This document shows positions 1-6,245 of a stretch of 17,089 bases of DNA, piece after piece. Below the pieces are notes generated by a model. The model saw nothing but the letters and a program-made list of their open reading frames with translations. It had not been told where the DNA came from and did no database searches. The translations under genes were made by a program, and so were the position numbers. Numbering within the stretch: the stretch's first letter is position 1; every line of letters starts with the position of its first letter. This DNA is from Candidatus Cloacimonadota bacterium (GTDB taxonomy: Bacteria > Muiribacteriota > UBA6191 > JACPRK01): assembly GCA_021772705.1 (NCBI GenBank), contig JAJFLN010000102.1, forward strand, positions 1-17,089. The letters are read 5' to 3'.

Positions 1-3000
1 GAGCGGCTCCGTTGCCGCCGGCGGCAACGGCGGGTGCTCGAGCCCGGCGGGAGCGGCGAGGCTTGGTGTACGGTACGGTTTCTGCGATACCTTCCAGATG
101 TGCGTTTTCGGCGTTTTCGGCCTCGGATCCCGCCGGATCGCTTTCTGGGCCGGGTGATGTGTGAGTCCGACCACCCCCCGACACCGGGCCGACCTGGGGC
201 CGACCAGGCCCCGACCGAGGGAGCTCTTGGCCCGACCACCCCGGCTCTGGCCCCGACCGGTTGGCGATCGTAGTGGCGGGATCTTTGTCTGCGATCTCGA
301 GGGTGTCGGGATCGAGCAGGCCTGAGACGAAGGGCTTGCCGTCTGTGCCGCGTCCGTCGTAGAGGAGCTCGTAGACGAATGAGAAGCCGCGTCCGGAGCG
401 GTGGGCTGCGAGGATCTCGTAGTCCTCGAGGCGGGCCAGGTGCACCTTGAGCTGGGTGTTGCCCCAGCCGGTGGCCTCGCGCACCTGGCGTCGGGTGAAG
501 CGGTAGTCGCGGCGGTCGCACTCCAGTTCCCGGCAACCGGCAGCGACCAGGTCCTCCACGAGTCCCAGGAGACGCCGGGTCTGTGGAGGGAGTTCGTCGA
601 GGGTGCGGCCGAGGCCGACGTCGGCGAGACGGTTGGCGAGTCGGATGTCGTCTGGGGTGACCCGGATGTATCGGAGGGGCTTGCCGTCGTGGAGGGAGGC
701 GGTTCGGACGGGCCGCTGGTACTGGTGGAGCAGGGCGATGGCGTCGATGAGCTCGAGGTACTTGGCGTGGTCGCGCCGGGGAGCGGGTCTTGTCGTCGGG
801 GAAGCGGAGACGGTGGGCGTAGGGGTTGACGATGGCGAGGGGATTGATGAGGCGCTGAGCGTTCTGGTGGAGCTTGAGGAGTGCGGCCTTGCGGGCGGAA
901 GCGAGGCGGCCTTCGAGAGTGCGGGCGGTGCGCTGGAGGTGGTGGATGCGCTGGGTCTGCTGTCGGGTCTCGCTGACGGCGAGGATGAGGCATCGGTTCT
1001 GGAGTTCCTCGTCGATATCGGAGGCGGTGGTGGTGAGGAAGATCATGACGGGTCCCTGCACCTGATAGTCGTGAGTGACGAGGCGTCCTGTAGTGGGGTC
1101 CTTTCCGGTGGAGGCGATGCGGAGCTCGCCCTCGCTCTGGAGGAGTTTCAATGCGTAGCTGGCGCGCTCGGCGCCTTCTTCTTCCACGATGGCGAGGATC
1201 TTGTGGGCCAGGTTGGTCTGGCCCATGTAGAAGAGGGCCTGGCCGGTGAGTGCGGAGAACTGGATCCGATCCTCGGGGGGGACGAAATCGAGGATGGCGT
1301 CCATGAGGGTGGACTTGCCGGCAGCGGAGGTGGATTGCACGATGAGGGCCAGGGGGCGGTCGAGTTTTCGGCTGATGGTGGCGATGTAGCCCAGGAGCTT
1401 GTTGGTCTCTTCGCCGACGACGCCTGCGGCCTGGAAGTCGGCGAGGATGCGATCGATGAGGCGGGGGTCACGGAGGAGCTCGAGGGCGGCGGTGCGTTCT
1501 TCGTCACTCATGGGGGGCGCTGTGGAGGCCTTGGGCTCCAGCGCTTTCTTGATCAGGGAGTCCTGCAGGTCCTCGAGTGTGAGGAGGAGTGCGCCCAGGT
1601 CGTGGTGGATGAGGTCGGGGGAGACGCCGAGCTCGGTGGCGGCGGCCTTCTCGAAGGCGATGCGCTGTCGGGCCTGGAGGAGATCGAGGGTGTCGGTGTG
1701 GAAGCCGGCATCGGAGCGCACCCGGAGGTTGACGCGGAGGAGAGCGAAGGAAGTGTTGGCGGCCAGTCCCCGAACTCGGTAGGTGCGGTCGCCGCAGGTG
1801 AGGGTGAGGGTGACGGAGTCGGTGTCGGGATCGAGGGTGGCTGCTGGTGGCGGGCTCGGTGGTGGCGGAAGCGGAGTGGCGGCTGGAGCTGGTAGAGCTT
1901 CTTTTTTAGCTGCTTCCGGCCCCGGAGAGGGCTTCGGCCCGATGAAGTCTTCCTCGGGTCCAGCGGGAGGCTCAGCGGCTAAGGAAGAAGCTGCTGGCGG
2001 TGGCGGCGAGTCCTCTGGTGGCGACGGGATCTCGAGTGTGGGGGCGGAGTTGGGCTTCTTCTCAGCTGCTGTCTTCCCGGGCTGGCCGTTTCCGAGCCAT
2101 TCGGCCTTGCGGATGAGGATGCCGAGGCTCTTGGCCGCAGGGGTGACCTTGCGGGCGTAGTCGTTGGCGTCCATGCCGCGGGGGAAGAGGATCCGGTAGG
2201 TGTCGATACCCAGCTCCTGCAGCTTGGGGGCAAGCTCGGAGGCGGCCTTCTCGCCGCCGGTGTCCCGGTCGTAGGCGATCAGGACTCGCCGGATGTCGTG
2301 GCGGGAGAAGGCTGCGGCATGCTCCTGGGTGAAGCCCCGGGTGCCGAAGGTGCAGGTGACGTTTCGGAAGCCGGAGGCCCAGAAGGTGAGGGCATCGAGG
2401 GCGGCCTCGCAGAGAATGATCTCGTCGGTTGCCTCCAGGGCCGCCCGGTTGATGAGGCCTCGGAGGGGGCCGGTGAGGTTTCGGTGCTTGTACTCGGGGC
2501 GGCGCATGGCCTCTGCGGCGCGGCGACCGTAGAGGCCGACGATGCGTCCGTCGGCGTCGCAGGTGGGGATCGTGAGCATGCCTCGGTAGAGTTCGTGGCC
2601 CGTGTCGGGGTTGGTGAGGCCGAGGCGGGCGAGGCGTTGGCGGATGGTGCGTCCGGCGGCGCGGTTCTTGTCGGGGAGGGTGAGGCCGAGGGTGCGATCG
2701 ACGAAGCCGATCTGGAAGTGAGCGAGGAGCTCGGGGGAGTCCAGGCCCCGCTTGGCGAGGTAGGCCAGGGCGGCGGGGTTCTCGGGGAGTTTGGAGTGGT
2801 AGTAGCTGGCGACCTGGGCGAGCAGGGTAGCGTCGTCTGCGTCGAAGGAGACCGGCGAGGGCAGCAGTGGCGTAGTGGAGCGTTTCGCCGTGTGTCCGGT
2901 GGCTGGCGTGAAGAGGGCCGGGGCGTCGGCCCGGAGCAGTTCGATACCGTCGCTAACGCTCCTGGTGGCGGAAGCTGACGCCCTGGCTCTTCATGACGAA

Positions 3001-3216
3001 GTCGACGACGGAGCCGGCGGCGTCGCAGCCGAAGCAGTGGAAGAGGTTCTTGGCCGGGTCGAGGGTGAAGGAGGGGGTCTTCTCCTCGTGGAAGGGGCAG
3101 ACACCGACGAGCTGCTTGCCTCGGCGGGAGAGAGTGATGCCCCGGGCCTGGGCGAGGCGCTCGAGGGAGGCTTCGCGCTTGAGGCGCTCGAGTTCGGCAG
3201 CGGCGATGCGGGGCAT
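1..3216 (-). pseudogene. CHC2 zinc-finger/Toprim/P-loop primase-helicase-like protein, frame broken twice, 3' end cut by window edge
   Basis: This is a mobile-element replication-type protein of roughly 1050 residues. In order: a CHC2 primase zinc finger (C40, H43, C61, C64), a Toprim domain (about 2240-2440, with CEAALDALT and the acidic YDRD motif), a proline-rich linker (about 1850-2070), a P-loop ATPase (SAAGKST at about 1312-1332, followed by LAIVEEEGAERASYALKLLQ and TTTASDIDEELQNR), and a C-terminal winged-helix-like part (TGWGNTQLKVHLARLE, near 400-470). The start is ATG 3216, with AGGAGG at 3222-3227. Homology is continuous, but three frames are needed. Frame 1 ends at a TAG at 2953. 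The second frame runs from about 2948 to 781. The third runs from 777 to the window edge with no stop. The lesions are a 16-nt insertion (2949-2964) and one extra base in the G-run 778-781. No other stop or shift was seen, so the damage is recent or partly a sequence error. The CHC2-Toprim-ATPase order is known from integrated elements and suggests priming and unwinding at an element origin. Confidence 0.85.
2953..3216 (-). CDS. N-terminal CHC2 zinc-finger fragment of the broken primase
   Basis: This 87-residue closed frame holds the whole CHC2 zinc-binding module: CPFHEEKTPSF, then CFGC (ligands C40, H43, C61, C64), followed by the start of the next helix (DFVMKSQGVSFRH). It has the gene's own AGGAGG ribosome site six bases before ATG 3216. 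It ends prematurely with QER-stop, where relatives of the family continue as RHA(V/I)ELLRAD. That continuation is present two frames away, beginning at GGTATCGAA (2940-2948). The fragment could be made as a free zinc-finger peptide. The downstream frame opens after a TGA at 2991-2993 and has no ATG, GTG or TTG before the Toprim region, so a designed two-gene arrangement is unlikely. Confidence 0.6.
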   Translation of the reverse strand: MPRIAAAELERLKREASLERLAQARGITLSRRGKQLVGVCPFHEEKTPSFTLDPAKNLFHCFGCDAAGSVVDFVMKSQGVSFRHQER

Positions 3217-3287
3217 GGGGGCCTCCTGGTCCGGGGGGTGTCAAGGGGAAAGCCTGGAAACGGAAGGCTTGCGTGTCGGCGCATCGG

Positions 3288-3316
3288 AATGTACATAGTG
3301 TGTAACATCCTGTCAA
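3288..3316 (-). promoter_or_regulatory. Predicted sigma-70 promoter for the primase gene with possible operator
   Basis: On the minus strand a perfect -35 box TTGACA (3311-3316) is followed after 17 bases by TACATT (3288-3293), which matches four of six -10 positions. The ATG at 3216 lies about 70 bases downstream. An imperfect inverted repeat, TGTACATAG...GTGTAACA (3290-3307), overlaps the spacer and -10 box. A weaker plus-strand pair (TTGCGT 3269-3274, 17 bases, TACATA 3292-3297) points towards the divergent XRE gene. Repression of both promoters by that XRE protein is an inference. The remainder of the intergenic stretch 3217-3395 shows nothing else. Confidence 0.5.
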
Positions 3317-3395
3317 GCCAGGCACTTCCACTCCCCAGCCAGCCCTTACCATTCCCCGGCAGCGGGAGATCTTGAATTTCGCCAGGAGCTGACAG

Positions 3396-3770
3396 GTGCC
3401 GAGGGCTACGTTGAAAGAGTTTGGAGTTCGATTGACGCAGATGCGGCAGAGCCGCGGCTGGTCCCAGACAGAGCTGGGGCGGGCCTCCGGAATCTCACGT
3501 CGAATGATCGCGTACTATGAACGGGACAACTCCCAGCCTCCCGGGGCGATCGTGGTGAAGCTGGCGAAGGCCTTGAACGTCACCACCGACGAGCTGCTCG
3601 GGGTCCGGTCGGAGCGGAAGCGGATGAGTCCGGCCCAGGCACGTCTGGTGAATCGGTTGAAGCGAGTCGAGGAACTGCCCCCATCGGATCGCCGGGCCCT
3701 GCTGAAGCACCTGGATTTGCTTCTGAGCCAGCGTCGCTCTGAATCCGATCGCGACTCTCGCGTCGCCTGA
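3396..3770 (+). CDS. XRE-family helix-turn-helix transcriptional regulator
   Basis: This 124-residue protein has a Cro/C1-type DNA-binding domain at about residues 8-62: VRLTQMRQSRGWSQTELGRA as the first helices, then SGISRRMIAYYERD as the recognition helix and its follow-on, ending LNVTTDELLG. The C-terminal 60 residues are basic and helical (SPAQARLVNRLKRVEELPPSDRRALLKHLD), of the kind that serves for dimerisation. The start is GTG 3396, chosen because AGGAG (3384-3388) lies seven bases upstream. It stands divergent from the primase gene and 35 bases ahead of the putative toxin gene in the same direction, so it probably controls one or both. It could be a simple element repressor, or the DNA-binding half of the toxin-antitoxin system downstream. 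Confidence 0.9.
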   Translation: MPRATLKEFGVRLTQMRQSRGWSQTELGRASGISRRMIAYYERDNSQPPGAIVVKLAKALNVTTDELLGVRSERKRMSPAQARLVNRLKRVEELPPSDRRALLKHLDLLLSQRRSESDRDSRVA

Positions 3771-3805
3771 CGCTGCCACTCAGCGAGGAGACACCAGAGA
3801 AGCCG

Positions 3806-4138
3806 ATGGGTGAACTTGCTCCGGAGGTCCTGGAGAAGCTGGAAGCTCGGGAGGGAGGCTGGTCGACTCACGCTGCCGAATCTCGCCAAGAGCTGGGGCT
3901 GGGCTGGGGTGACGTGATTGCCGTCGGCCGCAGTGCCACTTCCTGGAAGCGGGAGACCGACGATCAGGGGGTGGCCCTGGATGGCTGGAAGGACTCCATG
4001 GTCGGCAGAGACACCTCGGGCCGGGAGATCTACATGGCCGGAAAGTGGGTATACTTTGAAGAGGAGCCTTGCTGGTATGTCATCACGATCCGACAACATC
4101 GCAAAGAGAAGCAGCAGCGCCGCAGACGGCGTCCGTAA
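3806..4138 (+). CDS. Putative MqsR/DUF4258-like toxin of a toxin-antitoxin pair
   Basis: This small 110-residue protein resembles the MqsR/DUF4258 group of RelE-fold mRNA interferases: an N-terminal helix with a SxHAxxxRxELG pattern (residues about 20-31), the segment LGWGDVIAVGRSATSWKRE, a middle ending GREIYMAGKWVYFEEEP, a strand WYVITIRQH and a very basic tail (KEKQQRRRRRP). I recognise the type mainly from the pattern and from the next gene, a YgiT-type zinc-finger protein; mqsRA-like pairs have the same toxin-first order. GAGGAG lies at 3785-3790, rather far (15 bases) from ATG 3806. The gene starts 35 bases after the XRE gene and overlaps the antitoxin by 62 bases. No catalytic residue can be named from the sequence alone. 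Confidence 0.65.
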   Translation: MGELAPEVLEKLEAREGGWSTHAAESRQELGLGWGDVIAVGRSATSWKRETDDQGVALDGWKDSMVGRDTSGREIYMAGKWVYFEEEPCWYVITIRQHRKEKQQRRRRRP

Positions 4139-4337
4139 TCGCTGTCCCGCCTGCGGTCGCGGCACCGTGGAGCGTGTGATCGTCTCCAAGACTTTCCGCG
4201 TGGAGGGCAAGCGGGTCCGTGTCGACGGTCTGATGCCGAGCAAGTGCGACGTCTGCGGCGAGCTCACCTGGTCGGAGCGGGAGCTGAAGCGAGCCGACGA
4301 GGCGATCGCGATCAAGCTCCGTCGCGCCGCTGCCTGA
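4077..4337 (+). CDS. YgiT/MqsA-type zinc-finger antitoxin (zinc domain only)
   Basis: The protein is 86 residues long with two CxxC knuckles, CPAC (C23, C26) and CDVC (C57, C60), spaced as in the N-terminal zinc domain of MqsA/YgiT antitoxins: CPxCG, then a beta region (VIVSKTFRVEGKRVRVDG), then CxxCGE and a helix (WSERELKRADEAIAIKLR). The start is placed at ATG 4077, inside the end of the toxin gene, with AGGAG at 4062-4066. A longer frame opening at 3918 only shadows the toxin gene and was not used. Full-length MqsA carries a C-terminal XRE domain. Here that domain is absent, while a separate XRE gene lies two genes upstream, so DNA binding may come from that protein. The likely role is to bind and silence the preceding toxin. 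Confidence 0.75.
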   Translation: MSSRSDNIAKRSSSAADGVRNRCPACGRGTVERVIVSKTFRVEGKRVRVDGLMPSKCDVCGELTWSERELKRADEAIAIKLRRAAA

Positions 4338-4512
4338 AGCCCCCGCTGCCAGCTGCGGCCGTGCCGAGCTTCTTCTTTAGCAGCTCTCCACCTGCAGCTC
4401 CCGATCACCCCCGCAGCGAAGGGGGAAGCCGCCAGGCTGGCGCTGCCGCTCGGACGGCTGAGGCGAGTCCGGGGCCGCCGTGGTCGCTCGCCTTGAAGCG
4501 GGCGTCACAGCT
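4338..4512. other. Intergenic stretch after the antitoxin gene
   Basis: No gene is supported here. CCCCC (4408-4412), GCAGCGAA and GGGGG (4421-4425) form a short hairpin about 70 bases after the antitoxin stop. It might end the operon, but it is not followed by a T-run. The last 20 bases (GCGGGCGTC before the hairpin at 4513) weakly resemble the sequence outside the other hairpin at 5525-5545 when that is read inverted, so the large inverted repeat may begin slightly before 4513. Confidence 0.4.
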
Positions 4513-4632
4513 CGGCTGTCTAATTTGGCGTTGCGCCAGACGGGGACCCGCTCGGGCTCGTTGGCCCTCGCTCTCGGGTGCGCTCGAGCGCACCCTCGGT
4601 CCCCGCAGGCGAACGCGAAATTAGCCAGACCG
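4513..4632. repeat. Terminal hairpin A of the inverted duplication
   Basis: The arms CTAATTTGGCGTT (4520-4532) and AACGCGAAATTAG (4612-4624) are complementary with one mismatch. Inside them CGGGGACC (4541-4548) pairs with GGTCCCCG (4598-4605), and at the core sits the perfect 20-base palindrome GGGTGCGCTCGAGCGCACCC (4576-4595). Each arm, read inward, fits the same pattern as both arms of hairpin B: CGGC, then TCTAATYTSGCRTT, then CGGGG. Such nested pairing suggests that the single strand, DNA or RNA, folds. Confidence 0.8.
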
Positions 4633-4702
4633 GGCGGGAGTCTTCGGGCAAGCCGGCCCGCGCTTTGATGCTGGCGCTTCGAGCGACTGCAGCAGTACGG
4701 GC

Positions 4703-4812
4703 CGTGGAAGCTGCCGCACCGTGGAAAACCCGCCAGGGGCGGGTTGTTCCACACCGCTTGGATAGCTCGCCCGGGGCCACGGGCCCCGGGCGACCTACCC
4801 ACAGCTCCCACA
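4703..4812. promoter_or_regulatory. Left cluster of DnaA-box-like TTNYCCACR motifs and hairpins
   Basis: Motifs are CTTCCACG (minus, 4703-4710), TTTTCCACG (minus, 4720-4728), TTGTTCCACA (plus, 4744-4753), CTACCCACA (plus, 4795-4803) and CTCCCACA (plus, 4805-4812). The second and third form the arms of a long hairpin: GTGGAAAACCCGCC, AGG, then GGCGGGTTGTTCCAC (4721-4752). A separate perfect 11-bp-stem hairpin with a 3-nt loop (CGCCCGGGGCC/GGCCCCGGGCG) lies at 4768-4792. They resemble the DnaA box TTATCCACA of bacterial origins, but none matches it exactly. Confidence 0.5.
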
Positions 4813-5071
4813 GCCTGATGAGCTTCGCCCCGTCGCGCGTAATGCGAGGGCGCTCCGGGGCTCGCGTCGGTGTCGGCCTCGCGGCCGACGAGCTTTGAAG
4901 TCGGCACTCACGCAGTCGCTTCGAGGCGTTCTGGCGGCGAAGAGGGAACCGCTCCGACAGACAGCCGTCAGCGCCGCAGGCCTTCAAATGACGCCGGCCG
5001 CCAGGCCGGCACCTGCGCGAGCTCCGGCCGAGCCCTCCCCCCGAGCGAGGCCGGAGCGAAGCTCATCACGG

Positions 5072-5212
5072 TGTGGGAAGTGGGGGCAGGTGACGCGGAA
5101 GGCTCGAGCCGCCCGCGGCAGCTGTCCCAGGGCTGTGGGCAACCCGGTCCACCGTGCCGATCATCAACTCCGACAGCTCCTCCGGGTTGTCCACGGCCCG
5201 GCACTTTCCACG
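5072..5212. promoter_or_regulatory. Right cluster of DnaA-box-like motifs, mirror image of the left
   Basis: Motifs are CTTCCCACA (minus, 5072-5080), TTGCCCACA (minus, 5134-5142), TTGTCCACG (plus, 5187-5195) and CTTTCCACG (plus, 5204-5212). Their order and orientation mirror the left cluster, and the outer two are 17 bases apart on both sides (4703/4720 and 5187/5204). Retention of the motifs while the bases between them have drifted suggests that they bind a protein. Confidence 0.5.
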
Positions 5213-5386
5213 GCCCCACTTCGAGCGACCGAAGGGAGCGGATCAAGAGGGCCGGAGGCGAAGCGACGAGCTCGACGGCGCCACCGATACCACTCACCCC
5301 AGCCAGAACATGATCGCGCCGGCGTGTCGAGGAGCAGAGACGGAGGCCCAACAGGTTTCGGCCCCCGCATCACCACCGACTCCCGC

Positions 5387-5524
5387 CCGGCCATCTAATC
5401 TCGCATTCTGCTGCGGGGTCAACCGCACCACCCGCAAACTCCCGGACACGCCCACAACACCCGAATCACCCGCGACTCCCGACAGCCGCACCCCGACTGC
5501 AGAAATGCCAGATTAGATGGCCGG
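5387..5524. repeat. Terminal hairpin B of the inverted duplication
   Basis: The 25-base left arm (5387-5411, beginning CCGGCCATCTAATCT and ending GCATTCTGC) and the 26-base right arm (5499-5524) are complementary apart from one mismatch and one bulged base. A second short pairing, GGGGT with ACCCC, continues inward. The enclosed 87 bases are C-rich and carry no inner palindrome like that of hairpin A. The right arm ends where base composition drops, so this may also be the boundary of the accessory element. From 5525 to 5584 there is only the end of the RHS operon. Confidence 0.8.
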
Positions 5525-5584
5525 AAACAAGACGCTCGCAGATTCTGCTTCGCCAATCGTATCCTTCGTTGAAGAAGGTATATC

Positions 5585-5815
5585 CTACGTCTGTGTAGGA
5601 GATTCGTTTGACGTCTGGAGCCGTTCCTTCGCTCTACGTAGTCCAGCCATCAGTTCGCTGTAGTTGAGGTTCCACGGCACTCCACCAGGTCGCCCGTAAA
5701 CCTCAATCACCAAGCTCTCACCTTCTTCTCTAAGTTCGGCTAGCATTTCGTCCTCGTACCAGATCTCCGCTACAACATCTTCTCTGTCAGGAACACTTGA
5801 AAGTGTGACTTCCAT
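5585..5815 (-). CDS. Small acidic protein of unknown function, last gene of the RHS operon
   Basis: The protein is 76 residues and acidic, probably an alpha/beta fold: MEVTLSSVPDREDVVAEIWY, then DEMLAELREEGESLVIEVYG, then RPGGVPWNLNYSELMAGLRRAKERL. The pattern of a strand-rich front and a final helix, with a PWNLNYSE motif, recalls small proteins found beside polymorphic-toxin loci, but I cannot name a family. GAGGTG lies four bases before ATG 5815. It starts 39 bases after the DUF7674-type gene and is clearly lower in GC than the RHS body. It may be a second immunity or accessory protein. The stop lies inside a small hairpin (TCCTAC/GTAGGA, 5583-5600), and another (CCTTC/GAAGG, 5563-5578) follows. 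Neither has a T-run, so termination there is uncertain. Confidence 0.7.
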   Translation of the reverse strand: MEVTLSSVPDREDVVAEIWYEDEMLAELREEGESLVIEVYGRPGGVPWNLNYSELMAGLRRAKERLQTSNESPTQT

Positions 5816-5854
5816 GATTCACCTCGAAGCTGGCTCCGATCTCGTGAACCCAAG

Positions 5855-6244
5855 CTAGTCCTTACGGCCCCACGCTTCTTCTATCGTGTCTGATAGTTCT
5901 CTAGTCGCGGGGAGCATTAACTGTCTCGCAGATACCAACAGGTCTTGGTCACCCGCAAGTCGTTCCAGCACAGTGGTTCCGACTACTTCTCTGACGCGGA
6001 TGTCATCGTGTTGTGCCAGTTCTTCTAGGAACGCGAATGCTCGTTCCAACTCGTCGATTGGGCCACCTGCGGACAGCATCGAGATTAAATTAGGATTCAA
6101 GACTGCACTGAAGAGATTGTGCGGACCCGGATCGTCCCCGCCCCACCACTCCATTTCCTTCTCGTACGTTCGCCGTAGTTGTGGTAGTCGGGAAACGAGT
6201 GCGTCTCCCAAGTTGTCGTACTCGATTGGCTGCTCCCCAACCAT
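5855..6244 (-). CDS. DUF7674-type protein, probable immunity protein to the RHS toxin
   Basis: The 129-residue acidic, helical cytosolic protein resembles the DUF7674 family, common beside polymorphic toxins. Typical patterns are ALVSRLPQLRRTYEKEMEWW, GGDDPGPHNLFSAVLNP, then FLEELAQHDDIRVREVVGTT followed by VLERLAG. The start is set at ATG 6244 because GGAGG, within the last RHS codons, lies eight bases upstream and the ATG begins one base after the RHS stop (TGAAATG). ATG 6277 would add 11 residues (MTYSEHSEASE) and has a poorer ribosome site. The tight coupling to the RHS stop implies production together with the toxin, as an immunity gene needs. Lower GC than the RHS body suggests it travels with the toxin tip. 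The immunity role is inferred from position. Confidence 0.8.
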   Translation of the reverse strand: MVGEQPIEYDNLGDALVSRLPQLRRTYEKEMEWWGGDDPGPHNLFSAVLNPNLISMLSAGGPIDELERAFAFLEELAQHDDIRVREVVGTTVLERLAGDQDLLVSARQLMLPATRELSDTIEEAWGRKD

Positions 6245-6245
6245 T

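Larger units (their letters stand above)
4513..5524. repeat. Large imperfect inverted duplication, about 1 kb, centred near 4941
   Basis: The left half (4513-4900) recurs, diverged and reversed, as the right half (4982-5524). Landmarks appear in mirror order. GACCGGGCGGGAGTC (4628-4642) pairs with the reverse complement of 5378-5392. Boxes of type TTNYCCACR lie at 4703, 4720, 4744 and 4795 on the left and at 5204, 5187, 5134 and 5072 on the right. TGATGAGCTTCGC (4816-4828) pairs with 5056-5068. A 7-bp-stem, 4-nt-loop hairpin (4872-4889) pairs with one at 4993-5010. TTTGAAG (4894-4900) pairs with 4982-4988. Each end is closed by a long hairpin of shared sequence. Open frames across the region disagree with one another and resemble no known protein. 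The right half is about 150 bases longer, mostly between 5225 and 5375. Function is unknown; an origin or structured mobile element is inferred. Confidence 0.8.

Noticed and set aside
168..264. CRISPR-like array in the GGTCGGGGCC repeats
   Set aside because: The units are short, irregular and coding, with no spacer of constant length.
603..1895. 430-codon plus-strand frame opposite the primase
   Set aside because: Its product is Gly/Glu/Val-rich as expected of an antisense shadow; the minus strand encodes clear Toprim and ATPase motifs.
4513..4632. Hairpin A as an integron attC site
   Set aside because: attC sites start with RYYYAAC and end with GTTRRRY. Here the arms run GCGTT inward then AACGC outward, the wrong orientation, and there is no cassette array.
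4377..5516. Several open frames of 60-176 codons on both strands
   Set aside because: They overlap one another in high-GC DNA, lack consistent ribosome sites, show no recognisable protein pattern and run across hairpin arms.
5563..5600. Rho-independent terminator for the RHS operon
   Set aside because: Two small hairpins are present, but neither is followed by a T-run on the minus strand.
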